Of a DNA stretch of 64,000 bases, positions 17,042 through 26,888 are shown one piece after another (position 1 is the stretch's first letter; the number at the start of each line of letters is the position of its first letter). The position numbers and the translations under genes are program-made. This stretch comes from SZUA-152 sp964401355. Its GTDB lineage: Bacteria > Pseudomonadota > Gammaproteobacteria > SZUA-152. A model generated the notes under the pieces. It did no database searches. It was given only the letters and a program-made list of their open reading frames with translations, and was not told the DNA's origin. The DNA lies in assembly GCA_964401355.1 (NCBI GenBank), contig CAYNYJ010000002.1, positions 8,569-72,568 of the forward strand. The letters run 5' to 3'.

Positions 17042-18802
17042 ATGTCGGAACAATCCACTAAACCCAGTTGGACGGAGCTGCGCCAGCAGTACTGGCAGTT
17101 TGTGCAGTACGCATCGCCTGACAGGCGCTATTTTATGTTAGATATCGTCACTATCGTGATTTCTGTATTTACTAATACGGCGATGATCTGGTTGATGGGA
17201 CAGCCGCTGAGCCTGATTCAGGCGGGAGAATATGAGGCCCTGATCGGCGTGTTGGGTTTGTTTCTCGGCGTCCTATTGGTTAATCAGGCTGCACAAATGG
17301 GCGGTGGCTGGTTAACTAACTGGTTGAATCTGCGCTTCATCGGGCGGGTACGAAATGCCATTATGTCGCGATTGTTAAGTTTGTCTTTTCCGGTAGCGGA
17401 GCAGTTGCCACGGGGCGATTTGCTGGCGCGCTTGAGTAATGATGTGGATCGTATCAGTGCCATTCTGGTGGGGGCGCGTTTGATGCTGATCTCTCATTTA
17501 CTGACCCTCACCTTGTATATCGGCATGTTGTTTTGGATCGATGTGCGTCTGGCGTTGATTGCGTTGGCGACGGTGCCTTTGTTTGTATTACATCAACGAT
17601 TTTTTTCCGAGCGCAAGCGTCGTGCCACTGAGGGTTTTTTGAAAGCTAACGGGAAGTTGTTGGCCTTTGAAGAGCAGGGGCTGGCCAATCTGCGTGGCGT
17701 CAGTGCCAATGTTGCTGAGAGCCAAGTCACGGCCATGCACCAGAACGTGTTTGCCCGGACTTTCCGTTGGGCAGTGCGCGAAGGGGGGCTGGAGGTGGCC
17801 TTTGGGGTGAGTTTCACGGTGTTGATTTATGGGGTGGGGGTAATGATTGCGCTGCTGGGTGTGGACGGCGTGCGCGATGGTTCGCTACCCGTGGGCTTGC
17901 TGGTGAGTTTCCTGCTGTACCTGGGGTATCTCACTGTGCCGGTGCGTGGCCTGGCGGAAATCACCTTTCAGTACGTCGGTAATGTACCCGCTACGCAGCG
18001 TATTCTGGAAATTATGAATGCCCAGCCTGCGGTGATGGACAACAGTGCGACAGCATTGGTCGTCAAAAAAGGGCGAATTGACATCGAAGCCCTGTCTTTT
18101 GCCTATCCCGGCGGAGAGAGCGTGTTGCACCACGCGCAATTGACGATTCAGGGCGGCGAAACTGTGGCCTTGGTTGGGCCCAGTGGTTCGGGTAAATCCA
18201 CCTTGGTCGCCTTGCTGCTGCGCTTTTATGATCCACAGCAGGGACGTATTTTGGTGGATGAACAGGATTTACGCGATGTGAGCATTGCCTCGGTGCGTCA
18301 AAACATAGCAGTGGTGTGGCAGCAACCTTTTGTGCTCAACGATACGATTCGTGCTCATCTGCGGATGGCCAAACCGGATGCCACCGAGCTGCAGATTATT
18401 GAAGCTTGTCAACGTAGCCATGCGTGGGAATTTATTGAGACCTTGCCGGCAGGGCTGGACTCCGTGCTGGGTGCCGGTGGTACGGAACTGTCTGGTGGCC
18501 AAAAACAGCGTCTGGCCATTGCTCAGGCTTTTTTGCGTGATGCGCCGATCCTGATTCTGGATGAAGCTTCATCAGCGCTAGACAGCCAGTCTGAGCAGGT
18601 TATTGTGCAGGCGTTGGACGCATTACGTGCAGATCGCACGACATTATTGATTGCGCATCGCCATTCGTCGATTCGCTCAGCGGATCGGGTGGTTTATTTT
18701 GAGGCTGACGGCACGCTCACCGTAGGCCGACACGATGAACTCATGGCGCAGCATCCGCAGTACCGCGAGGCTGTGCAATGGCAAACGACAGAACACGAGT
18801 GA
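17042..18802 (+). CDS. ABC transporter, fused permease and ATPase (exporter type)
   Basis: A 586-residue half-transporter of the MsbA-like class. Residues about 30-310 hold six membrane helices, with the first at 'DIVTIVISVFTNTAMIWLMG'. The ATPase domain follows: Walker A 'GPSGSGKST' near residue 379, signature 'LSGGQKQRLAIAQAF' near 482, Walker B 'ILILDEASSALDSQ' near 502, and the H-loop 'IAHRHS'. It is expected to work as a homodimer moving a lipid, peptide or drug outward. No clear ribosome site precedes the ATG. It is 111 bases beyond the groEL terminator and has no partner genes. Confidence 0.92.
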   Translation: MSEQSTKPSWTELRQQYWQFVQYASPDRRYFMLDIVTIVISVFTNTAMIWLMGQPLSLIQAGEYEALIGVLGLFLGVLLVNQAAQMGGGWLTNWLNLRFIGRVRNAIMSRLLSLSFPVAEQLPRGDLLARLSNDVDRISAILVGARLMLISHLLTLTLYIGMLFWIDVRLALIALATVPLFVLHQRFFSERKRRATEGFLKANGKLLAFEEQGLANLRGVSANVAESQVTAMHQNVFARTFRWAVREGGLEVAFGVSFTVLIYGVGVMIALLGVDGVRDGSLPVGLLVSFLLYLGYLTVPVRGLAEITFQYVGNVPATQRILEIMNAQPAVMDNSATALVVKKGRIDIEALSFAYPGGESVLHHAQLTIQGGETVALVGPSGSGKSTLVALLLRFYDPQQGRILVDEQDLRDVSIASVRQNIAVVWQQPFVLNDTIRAHLRMAKPDATELQIIEACQRSHAWEFIETLPAGLDSVLGAGGTELSGGQKQRLAIAQAFLRDAPILILDEASSALDSQSEQVIVQALDALRADRTTLLIAHRHSSIRSADRVVYFEADGTLTVGRHDELMAQHPQYREAVQWQTTEHE

Positions 18803-19509
18803 GCCGTTGCGGGAAACCGCAGTGATTGCCACTATCCATATTAAATGTTTGAGTTTTGCTGGTTAGCAGACGCTCCCCCCTCTTTACTATTTGCCCCTTC
18901 TTGCCCGGTGACGTCTATGGCAAGTGGTGGTTGCGACAGTTATCATTATTGTATATAATTTAATCAGATTCAATGAGAAGGGTCGTAAGCAGTGTCGAAA
19001 ATCTGACGCCTCGAATCGTGCACCCTAAGATCAAAATCGTACAGTTGATGACGTATTGAACAACCGTGCAGGCGATGTGACCGCAGAATTTAATTTCTCT
19101 CTCAGTGAGGTTGACTGAAAATACTATCAGCAAGGGCGTTGGCCATGGGCTTATTCAGAGCCGTGGTGAGTGTGACTTTTTAATCCAGGTATTTTTGGTG
19201 CTGTGAGCGTCATGCGCCGCTCGGTTATTAGCTCTTATGTCGACGGTATCTCTGCGGGCTTTGCTGCGATAAATTTTTCTACCGGTGGCGTTGCCAACGG
19301 AGCTTCTGTCCTGGTCTGTGAAACGTAATGCCGTGTTTTTAAATGTTTGTATGTGTCGTGTCTGCGGTGCTCAACAGAGAAAAATCATATTGATATCCTC
19401 TTTTTTCAGCGAAAAATAGCGGGACAGTGATGTTTAAATTCTTGCTGTCATATGGATGCCATATAAAAGTACAAAACTAAACGACTAAATATTTAAGGAG
19501 TATTGAACC
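18803..19509. other. Long leader region before the PqqD/ATP-grasp cluster
   Basis: About 700 bases without an accepted gene. It contains a possible 38-codon frame at 19212-19328 ('MRRSVISSYVDGISAGFAAI...' ending 'SVLVCET') with no ribosome site, which could be a remnant or a small peptide. A short dyad ATATGG-ATG-CCATAT lies at 19451-19465, about 45 bases before the first cluster gene. The promoter of the cluster should be here, but I could not find a convincing hexamer pair. Confidence 0.4.
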
Positions 19510-19806
19510 ATGGAAGTCAATGCCAACACGGCTATTAACAATTTGCCAATGCAAGCGGCATTTTTGGATAATCGTTATTTGCAACATTTAGCCATTAGTG
19601 ACAACGGTTTTGTCTTTGATCCCACCACAGGCCAAAGTTTTACCATGAATGAGATTGGCGTTGAATTGCTTCGCTTGTTTCAACAAGAAAGCAATATCGA
19701 CACCATTGTGAGCTTGCAATATAAAAAATATAAAGTCGATACACAGGAAATTGAACGAGACATCGTGGAATTTGCCAGTAGTCTCAATCGACATTTTTAT
19801 CGATGA
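19510..19806 (+). CDS. PqqD-like protein (RiPP recognition-element fold)
   Basis: A 98-residue protein with the PqqD pattern: 'ISDNGFVFDPTTGQSFTMNE', a helix 'IGVELLRLFQQES', then 'EIERDIVEFASSL'. PqqD-like domains bind leader peptides and hand them to modifying enzymes, or ride with HPr-related kinase systems. AAGGAG sits nine bases before the ATG. The stop overlaps the start of an ATP-grasp gene (ATGA), so the two are translationally coupled. It is the first gene of a five-gene cluster with no radical SAM partner, which is odd for PqqD. The fold call is firm; the peptide-chaperone role is inference. Confidence 0.75.
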   Translation: MEVNANTAINNLPMQAAFLDNRYLQHLAISDNGFVFDPTTGQSFTMNEIGVELLRLFQQESNIDTIVSLQYKKYKVDTQEIERDIVEFASSLNRHFYR

Positions 19807-20867
19807 GCAGCGTATTAACGATGAACATAACTGTTGCTATAACGGGGATGAATTCTCAACCCGACAACCCCGGGCCTGGGTTGGCTGTTGCCCGGTGTTT
19901 AAAGGAGTCTGCGGAATTTAACGGTCGAATTATCGGTCTGGGTTACGATGCGTTGGATGCAGGAATTTACCATAGCGAATACTGTGACGCAGGTTATTTA
20001 TTACCTTACCCATCCAGCGAAAGCTTTGAACATGTTGACCGATTGCAATCAATTCACGAAAAGGAACACATTGACGTATTGATTCCCTGTCTGGATTCGG
20101 AGATGCCCGGGATGATTCGTTTGCTTCCCTTGTTTGAAAAGATGGGGATAAAAACCTGCCTGCCAACGTTGGAACAGCTGACAATGCGTAATAAAAATCG
20201 CTTGTCGGAATTGCTTGGCGACGGAGAAATGTCCTATCCCGAATCAATTGATATCATCAATGTTGAATTTTTTCAAGGCTGTGAAAAGCAGGGTTGGACA
20301 TATCCGTTTGTCGTAAAGGGCGTATTTTACGACGCAAAAATTGTTCATAACATTGCGCAGGGTATTGCCGCATTTAACGCAATTTCTACTCAATGGGGTT
20401 TTCCGATAATTGTTCAGAAGCTCGTGCGTGGGCAGGAATACAACGTCGTCGCATTAGGTAATGGAGAAGGTGGCCTGGCGGGTATGGTTATGATGAAAAA
20501 AATGATACTGACCGAAAAAGGAAAGGCCAGTGCTGGAGTCAGTGTTTATGATGAAGGCCTGCATCGGGTCTGCCTTGAAGTCATGAAAACACTGCGTTGG
20601 AAAGGGCCGATAGAATTCGAAGTGATGCGTGACAAACTTGGTAAGTATCACCTTATCGAGATTAATCCCAGATTTCCGGCTTGGGTATATTTAACTGCTG
20701 GGGTGGGACAAAACCTCCCCATCAAATTGTTGAAGCTTATAGCCGGTGAGTCTATATCTGAGCTTCCTTCAACAAAAGCTGGGGTTTTGTTTATTCGGCA
20801 CGCAATGGATTTAATAGTGACGATTGCCTCATTTGAGGCGGTCGCTATTGAAGGTGGAACATCATAG
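19803..20867 (+). CDS. ATP-grasp family ligase
   Basis: A 354-residue ATP-grasp enzyme related to carbamoyl-phosphate-synthase-like and PylC-like ligases. It begins with a Rossmann-like N-terminal domain ('VAITGMNSQPDNPGPGLAVA'), has the ATP-grasp lysine segment 'YPFVVKGVFYDAKIV', the 'IIVQKLVRGQEYNVVALG' strand and the metal-binding 'GPIEFEVMRD' to 'LIEINPRFPAW' end. Such enzymes join a carboxylate, activated as acyl phosphate, to an amine. A second possible start is the ATG at 19821. It overlaps the PqqD-like gene and precedes a PLP enzyme. The substrates are unknown; an amino acid or peptide is plausible. Confidence 0.88.
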   Translation: MSSVLTMNITVAITGMNSQPDNPGPGLAVARCLKESAEFNGRIIGLGYDALDAGIYHSEYCDAGYLLPYPSSESFEHVDRLQSIHEKEHIDVLIPCLDSEMPGMIRLLPLFEKMGIKTCLPTLEQLTMRNKNRLSELLGDGEMSYPESIDIINVEFFQGCEKQGWTYPFVVKGVFYDAKIVHNIAQGIAAFNAISTQWGFPIIVQKLVRGQEYNVVALGNGEGGLAGMVMMKKMILTEKGKASAGVSVYDEGLHRVCLEVMKTLRWKGPIEFEVMRDKLGKYHLIEINPRFPAWVYLTAGVGQNLPIKLLKLIAGESISELPSTKAGVLFIRHAMDLIVTIASFEAVAIEGGTS

Positions 20868-20964
20868 TCGTCGTTTTCGTTCTATTTGTCAGTTTGATGC
20901 CCGAATCCAGCGAGTTTCGTTAGAGAAAGAAGAATTTAATATTTTATTTTTATAGGTGTGTTTA

Positions 20965-22449
20965 ATGAAAAATAATATTTCGCAACAAGAAGGGCAAGGC
21001 CAGGCAGAAATCACTTGGAGTAAGCCATCAATACTTCCATTGAAAGATGGGACTATTAATAAGTTTGGTTCCAGGCCGTATGCAGAGACGCAGAGCGAGG
21101 TCGATGGTGTTGTCATCAATGATCTAATTGAAAAATATGGTTCGCCGCTTTTCGTCATTTCCGAAAAGAAGCAGCGTGATAATGCGCGCCGAATTCAGCG
21201 AGCATTCAGTTCGCGTTATCCCCATGTCCAATTCGGTTGGTCCTACAAAACAAATTACCTGGATGCTGTCTGTAATGTTTTTCATCAGGAAGGATTGTGG
21301 GCAGAAGTTGTTTCTGAATTTGAATACCAAAAAGCAAGAAATCTAGGGGTTCCCGGGCATAAAATAATCTTTAATGGTCCACATAAATCCAGGGGGATTC
21401 TGGAACAGGCCATTGAAGAAGGTGCGCTCATTCATATTGATCATCTGGATGAACTATTTCTTATCGACACGATTTCAGCTGAAAAGAAAAAAATGGTTTC
21501 CGTTGCTATTCGTCTCAATTTCGATACGGGTTATACCGAAAATTGGGGTCGCTTCGGATTCAATATTGAATCGGGCCAAGCCTTTGATGCCGCAGTGCAT
21601 ATTTCGAATAGCCAACACCTTGAACTGGTTGGGCTGCATAGCCATATTGGCACGTTCATTACTGATGGTCGTGCCTATGTCAGTCAAATTAAAATAATGT
21701 GCAAGTTTATGGATGAAGTGGAATTAAAAACAAATTGTTCCATTGATTACATTGATATTGGCGGGGGCTTGGCTTCGATGAATTCTCTGCAAGGAGCTTA
21801 TTTACCGCCAGAACAATATATTCCCAGTATTGAACAATATGCGACGTTAATTTGTGATGCCTTGTTAAAGGAGACGCGGTCACGCAATGCAAATAAAGAT
21901 AAAGGTTTGTTGTTGATACTGGAAACAGGCCGGGCAATGATTGATGATGCTGAAGTATTGATAACTTCCGTCGTTGCCAATAAGCAATTGCCGGATGGTC
22001 GTCGTGCTTCAATTATGGATGCTGGTTTAAACCTGTTATTTACCAGTTTTTGGTATGACCATAAGATAGTGCCGACCCGGGAATTGCCGGGAGTGGCAGA
22101 AGAAACCGTGCTTTATGGGCCGCTGTGCATGAACATCGATGTGGTGAGAAAAAGCATTAAATTGCCACCGATGAAAATAGGAGAGCCCATGGTGATCAAA
22201 CAGGTCGGTGCTTATAACAATACACAATGGATGCAATTTATTGAATATCGTCCGAATGTAGTCATGGTTCATGAAGATAAATCTGTGTCGATTGTCAGAG
22301 AGGCCGAAAATTTGCAAACAATGATTGCACAGGATCGGTTACCGGCTCATTTATCTGACCCTTTCGTAGAGGTTTCCAAAGGTAAGGCAGCGCTTGTCGC
22401 TGAGGCGACGTTGACGGAAGTTGTTTTGGTTGAGTCCAATTCTACGTAA
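20965..22449 (+). CDS. PLP-dependent decarboxylase, diaminopimelate decarboxylase-like (fold type III)
   Basis: A 494-residue fold-III PLP enzyme of the DAP/ornithine decarboxylase group. 'FGWSYKTNY' carries the PLP lysine (about K95), 'LVGLHSHIGTFI' the ring-stacking histidine region, 'DIGGGLAS' the phosphate-binding glycines, and 'GPLCMNIDVV' the cysteine (about C388) donated to the partner active site. The N-terminus is longer than in LysA by about 40 residues. The ATG at 20965 follows AGG. As it is not beside lysine genes and is linked to an ATP-grasp gene, it more likely makes or uses an amine for a specialised product than serves lysine synthesis. Decarboxylase versus racemase is not decided. 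Confidence 0.85.
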   Translation: MKNNISQQEGQGQAEITWSKPSILPLKDGTINKFGSRPYAETQSEVDGVVINDLIEKYGSPLFVISEKKQRDNARRIQRAFSSRYPHVQFGWSYKTNYLDAVCNVFHQEGLWAEVVSEFEYQKARNLGVPGHKIIFNGPHKSRGILEQAIEEGALIHIDHLDELFLIDTISAEKKKMVSVAIRLNFDTGYTENWGRFGFNIESGQAFDAAVHISNSQHLELVGLHSHIGTFITDGRAYVSQIKIMCKFMDEVELKTNCSIDYIDIGGGLASMNSLQGAYLPPEQYIPSIEQYATLICDALLKETRSRNANKDKGLLLILETGRAMIDDAEVLITSVVANKQLPDGRRASIMDAGLNLLFTSFWYDHKIVPTRELPGVAEETVLYGPLCMNIDVVRKSIKLPPMKIGEPMVIKQVGAYNNTQWMQFIEYRPNVVMVHEDKSVSIVREAENLQTMIAQDRLPAHLSDPFVEVSKGKAALVAEATLTEVVLVESNST

Positions 22450-24658
22450 ACCAGGGGCTGTTCCATTGCTAAAGACGAACTGGTGTCATTTTAAGGATAT
22501 TGCCAAAGCTTATTCCGGCATTTTATTTTTGGAGCACCCCTTGGTTGGGGTATTGTTCATTGCACTGACTTTTTGGTCGCCGTTAACGGGTATGGCTGGA
22601 CTGTTGTGCGCGCTGACAAGTATGTTGATATGTGTATTTTTAAAGCTGCCCCATATTGGTAGCAAAGCACATATTCTGAATAGTGTGTTGACGGGCTTAT
22701 CACTGGGTGCCTTGTTTCAACTCAGTGGCCAGGCTTGGGCGTTTGTTATTGTTGGCGGATTACTCACGACATTTTTGTCTATTCTGATGGCTGATATATT
22801 GTGGCGTCGAACAGGGCTGCCAGCCGTGTGTCTTCCCTTTATTGTGAGTGCTGCAATATTATCCCTGGTGGTCCGGGAATATGTACCGAGCACCGACTTT
22901 AGCGCGATTGGCTGGTTGACTGATGTCTGGATTCATCCCTGGGTGGATTTATTTTTTAGAACCTTGTCCGCAACCCTATTTTCACCAAATCCTGTGATTG
23001 GGTTATTGGTGTTCATCGCTATCATTATTCAATCCCGTTACCTGGGGTTGCTAGCGATTGCTGGTTTTTCGTTGGGACTTTTTTTACTTAATATACTGTC
23101 TGGCAGTCATCCGACAGAATTTTATGTGTGGACGTGTTTTAACTTTGTTCTTACCGCATTGGCCGTGGGTGGAATTTATACTGTGCCTGATCGGAGCAGT
23201 TTTATTTATGCCATGTTTGGCGTATCGGTATCGGTATTCTTTGTTATCGTGATACAAGATTTGATGCTGGTATATCATTTACCGGTCATGGCATTACCTT
23301 TTGTGGCCGCAACTTTATTGTGCATTGCTGTGCTTCAAAGACGTAGCAGTATGGAATCGCCGTGGTTGTGTGCCACTCCGGGGCTGCCGGAAAATGATTA
23401 TGAGCAAAGACGCTTGGCGCGTACGCGATGTGGCGAACCTAACAGCATCCCCTTGCTGTTACCTTTTTACGGCACCTGGAATGTGTATCAGGGTTTTGAT
23501 GGCCGCCACACTCATAAGACGCCCTGGAATCATGCCGTTGATTTTTACATTACTGAAAAAGGCTTAAGTTATTGTGCTCAAGGCTTTCGACTTGAGGATT
23601 ACTATTGTTTTGGATTACCGATTATATCGCCGGTCTATGGTGAAGTGATAGCAACCGCGGATTCGGTGTCTGACAATATTCCAGGCGCAGTTAACGTGGA
23701 TGATAATTGGGGTAATTTTATCCTTATTTATTTGAGCACCGGGCATTGCATTATGTTGGCGCATCTCAAGCATTTAAGTATTAAAGTTAATGTGGGTGAT
23801 CAGGTGACACCAAAAACGGAGTTGGCCGCTTGTGGTAATTCGGGGCGCTCACCGCAACCCCATTTACATATTCATTTGCAGAAAGATGCAGAGATTGGAA
23901 GTCCGACACAGTTATTCCACTTTTGCAGTGTTCTGGAAAATGTGGGGATACAAAATACACACTATAAGCTGATCAGCAGACCCGTGGATAACGTCAATAT
24001 TCAGGCCGCAGCTCATGCTCGGGGGTTGTCCAATATTCACCAACACCTCCCCGTGGGTCGCTATTTCACTTACAAGCTAATAGATCCGGAGACCAACGCC
24101 AGCAGCGTACGTCGCCTATTGGTGGAGGTGACGTTAATGGGCCAGTTCCGTTTGGTAAGTGACTCTGGTGCCAGTTCCGCTTTTGAGGAAGTCAATGGTG
24201 TACTTGCCTTTTATGACAGGCAAGGTCCAGCAGATCAATTATTGGATATGTTGTTACTGTCCTATGGTTTGACGCCATTAACAGAACTTGCGCAACAATG
24301 GCAGGATTCACCGTCGGTAAAATTGTTGCCGTTGCAGAGTGGGGAAAAAATATTGCTGGCATTCCGTTTCATTTTGGGTGTTGGGCTTGAGAGCCAATAT
24401 CAGCGTCAGTGGGATTCTGCAAAGAATATGTGGGTACAACGCAGTACTCATACATTGCGAATTGGCCCGCGTACTTTGGTGGCCGAAGCCGTTATAGAAT
24501 TGGACCGGGCATTTGTCAGTAATGATATGACGTTGTCATTTAACGGTTGCACCTGGCGTGCACAATTATTGAATAATGGTTTAATAAAAGATCATGGTAT
24601 ACCGGGCTGGCGTAAACAGCATGTTGATGACGCTAGCTCAAACTTGTCGACGGTTTAG
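22430..24658 (+). CDS. Urea-transporter-like membrane domain fused to M23 peptidase domain
   Basis: About 742 residues. Residues 1 to about 310 form many membrane helices with urea-transporter (UT) family features: 'LEHPLVGVLFIALTFWSPL', 'HILNSVLTGLSLGALF' and 'GLPAVCLPFIVSAAILSLV'. After a linker comes an M23-type (LytM/lysostaphin) domain with 'WNHAVDF' (about 366-372) and 'PHLHIHLQ' (about 477-484), the zinc-ligand positions. A C-terminal extension of about 240 residues is unassigned. No ATG fits; TTG at 22430 has GGAAG nine bases upstream, and TTG at 22421 is possible. It overlaps the PLP gene by about 20 bases. A peptidase tethered to a small-solute channel in an export cluster is striking. 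Confidence 0.8.
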   Translation: MSPILRKPGAVPLLKTNWCHFKDIAKAYSGILFLEHPLVGVLFIALTFWSPLTGMAGLLCALTSMLICVFLKLPHIGSKAHILNSVLTGLSLGALFQLSGQAWAFVIVGGLLTTFLSILMADILWRRTGLPAVCLPFIVSAAILSLVVREYVPSTDFSAIGWLTDVWIHPWVDLFFRTLSATLFSPNPVIGLLVFIAIIIQSRYLGLLAIAGFSLGLFLLNILSGSHPTEFYVWTCFNFVLTALAVGGIYTVPDRSSFIYAMFGVSVSVFFVIVIQDLMLVYHLPVMALPFVAATLLCIAVLQRRSSMESPWLCATPGLPENDYEQRRLARTRCGEPNSIPLLLPFYGTWNVYQGFDGRHTHKTPWNHAVDFYITEKGLSYCAQGFRLEDYYCFGLPIISPVYGEVIATADSVSDNIPGAVNVDDNWGNFILIYLSTGHCIMLAHLKHLSIKVNVGDQVTPKTELAACGNSGRSPQPHLHIHLQKDAEIGSPTQLFHFCSVLENVGIQNTHYKLISRPVDNVNIQAAAHARGLSNIHQHLPVGRYFTYKLIDPETNASSVRRLLVEVTLMGQFRLVSDSGASSAFEEVNGVLAFYDRQGPADQLLDMLLLSYGLTPLTELAQQWQDSPSVKLLPLQSGEKILLAFRFILGVGLESQYQRQWDSAKNMWVQRSTHTLRIGPRTLVAEAVIELDRAFVSNDMTLSFNGCTWRAQLLNNGLIKDHGIPGWRKQHVDDASSNLSTV

Positions 24659-24691
24659 CGATTGAACGGTTTATTTTTCTGAACAATAAAA

Positions 24692-26071
24692 ATGGAATTG
24701 GAGTTCATGTTTTACCCATCGATGACTATAAAAATGTACTGGTCCATTTCTTCAGTCGGGTTTACGATAGCGTTATTGTTGCTCACAGTTAATCCAGCTC
24801 TGGCAATGGACATAGAAGAGATTTATGAACTGGCGCTGGAAACCGACCATGTGATTCGGAAGGCAACAGCGATTCGTGCCGGTTCGCAAGAAGCTGTTCA
24901 GCAAAGCAGAGCCAGATTCTGGCCGAAAATGTCCGCCAGTACCCTTTATACGCAAAACTCACAAGATCGCACTGTGCATGATTTTACCAATACCGTGCTT
25001 CTAAATAGTAAGCCTGAGTTTGCCAGTAGCGGCTACAGCATAAACATTACCCAGCCCCTGTTTGATTACGATGCGATTGTTAATAATCAACAAGCGTGGG
25101 CGACACATGAATTGGCAGATGTTCAATACAATGAAACGGGTCATTTCCTGGTGCTGCGGGTTATTACCGCTTACATGGGGGTATTGTCTGCCAAACAAGG
25201 AATTCACTATCGCGAACTGGAAGTACAGGCGCTAAAAAAACAACTTGAGCGAATGGAGTACCGCTTGAATTTGGGTATTAGCGCAAAAATTGATGTCAGT
25301 GAGGCACAGGCTGGGTATGACCAGGCGTTGGCGAATCGCACCAGTGCCAGCATCCGTCTGTCTATTACCAATGAAGCCTTACGTCAAATTACGGGTCAGT
25401 TGCACGATAATCTTGATCCGCTCCAAGTTGCAGCATCTTTCAATATGCCAAATCCCAGTAATCTGACTTTTTGGATTAAAATGGCACATGAAAATAATTA
25501 TCAACTTCAAATTGCACAATCCCAGCTTAAGCTGGCACAGATCGGGATTAAAAAACAGGGTGCCTCACGTTTTCCTTATCTTTCACTGATAGCCACGTAT
25601 AATTATTACAATAATCTGGCATTAGACTACGCTGGCGTTGAATTGGAAACGGGTTCCATTACGGCACGTTTGGATTGGGATTTCTATCAAGGCGGGTTGG
25701 TCAGTTCCCGCATTCGTCAAGCGAAATATTATAAAGATCAGGTTGATATTTCTCTGCAACAGCAGAAAAGTCTGGTGGAGCGACAAGTCCGTGATGCGTA
25801 TTACATCCTGGTGGGTGGAGTGAATCGTATCGGTGAGTTGGAACAATCCATAAAATCGCAAAAAGTGCTGTTGGAAGCAAACAAGGCTGGCTATGAAACG
25901 GGAGCCAGAACCAGTTTTGATGTTTTGAATGCGCGGACAAATCTATACACTTTACGGAGAAAGCTGGCGCAAGCTCGACATGACCATGTATTACATCATG
26001 CTATTTTGAAATACCGCGCAGGCATGCTTGTGGTTGAGGACTTGGCATACATCAACCAAAGCTTGGAATAG
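24692..26071 (+). CDS. TolC-family outer-membrane efflux protein
   Basis: About 459 residues of an outer-membrane channel that would give the cluster a route out of the cell. A signal peptide ('GFTIALLLLTVNPALA') is followed by two repeats of long coiled-coil helices, each with the 'LELEVQALKKQLERMEYRL'-like and 'RQAKYYKDQVDISLQQQ'-like stretches, and by 'GYETGARTSFDVLNARTNLY' near the C-terminus, a TolC hallmark. The ATG at 24692 is 33 bases after the M23 fusion gene; ATGs at 24707 and 24722 are also possible. No adaptor or pump gene is in the cluster, so it must borrow an inner-membrane partner or work with the UT-M23 protein. Confidence 0.88.
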   Translation: MELEFMFYPSMTIKMYWSISSVGFTIALLLLTVNPALAMDIEEIYELALETDHVIRKATAIRAGSQEAVQQSRARFWPKMSASTLYTQNSQDRTVHDFTNTVLLNSKPEFASSGYSINITQPLFDYDAIVNNQQAWATHELADVQYNETGHFLVLRVITAYMGVLSAKQGIHYRELEVQALKKQLERMEYRLNLGISAKIDVSEAQAGYDQALANRTSASIRLSITNEALRQITGQLHDNLDPLQVAASFNMPNPSNLTFWIKMAHENNYQLQIAQSQLKLAQIGIKKQGASRFPYLSLIATYNYYNNLALDYAGVELETGSITARLDWDFYQGGLVSSRIRQAKYYKDQVDISLQQQKSLVERQVRDAYYILVGGVNRIGELEQSIKSQKVLLEANKAGYETGARTSFDVLNARTNLYTLRRKLAQARHDHVLHHAILKYRAGMLVVEDLAYINQSLE

Positions 26072-26692
26072 GGTGCTTCAAATTTAGCCAATATTTCCCT
26101 GTGGTCTTGTTCGTGTTGGCGCGGCACGGCGAATTCATGACTCAGTTTCGGTCTGTTCGAAGACAGCAGGGGCTAATAACAGAAGGGTAGTCAATTCTCG
26201 GGTACTACATGACAGCGATTAGATTTGTTCAGAAGCCTGCACCAGCCTGTTTTTTATTGTATTAAAAAGCTGTACGAACACTTTGTCTAGGTGTTCCTTG
26301 TTCATATTTTTCGGCTTGGTGTGCCCCCGTTGACGTAAGGCCATTGTGTTTTTGAGCTTGGAAATGTGACTGGAGTGCAGAGCCCGTTCACCGGAAGAAA
26401 AATACACAGAAATATTTCTTGAGGCATGACGGGCTAGCGAGTTGCGCGAGTCTTTTTTCAGGATTTTATTATCTATATCCGGGGCTATTCAAGGAATTAA
26501 GTCGCTGCAAATACGCTAATTTTGGTGTCTTCGTGGGGAAACTGATTTATTGCCTGCTTGCTGAAAATAGCGCGGGAAACGGCTGCCGTGGATTCGTGCG
26601 GTATACCAAAATGAGGGGCTGCGCGGAGTATAATTGGGTTAACGTTGAGTTTAAAATCGGTTGTTCAAAAACAGGCATTCCAAAAAAAACAA
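26072..26692. other. Intergenic region after the TolC gene
   Basis: About 620 bases. Short open frames on both strands (for example minus 26219-26407, 62 codons) have no ribosome site or recognisable motif. I see no repeat. It ends in a bidirectional terminator. Confidence 0.35.
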
Positions 26693-26740
26693 GAAAGGAA
26701 CCCTATAAAACTGCTGATAGAGTTCCTTTCCATCTTTTTT
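26693..26740. terminator. Bidirectional rho-independent terminator
   Basis: Arms of 14 bases (26693-26706 and 26717-26730) pair with one mismatch around a 10-base loop. A T-run follows on the plus strand (from 26734) and an A-run precedes (26682-26689), which is a T-run on the minus strand. It would end both the plus-strand cluster and the minus-strand transcript of the Gly/Met peptide. Confidence 0.75.
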
Positions 26741-26888
26741 ACGTGGGGTTTTAAGCCACATAGGTGTAAAGCTACATGCGAAAAGCAGAATGTAGGTTAC
26801 ACAGGCGTTGCTTTCGCAACAACATCCGTTACCAGATGCAGACTACACGAGTGTGTAGCAGTATAGTTTGTTTAGCTTGAGAGTCGGC

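Noticed and set aside
20965..22449. Assignment as lysA (lysine biosynthesis)
   Set aside because: The fold matches, but the longer N-terminus and the ATP-grasp/PqqD-like neighbours argue against a housekeeping lysine gene.
26419..26754. Plus-strand 111-codon frame after TolC
   Set aside because: Covers the terminator hairpin, has no ribosome site and an implausible composition.
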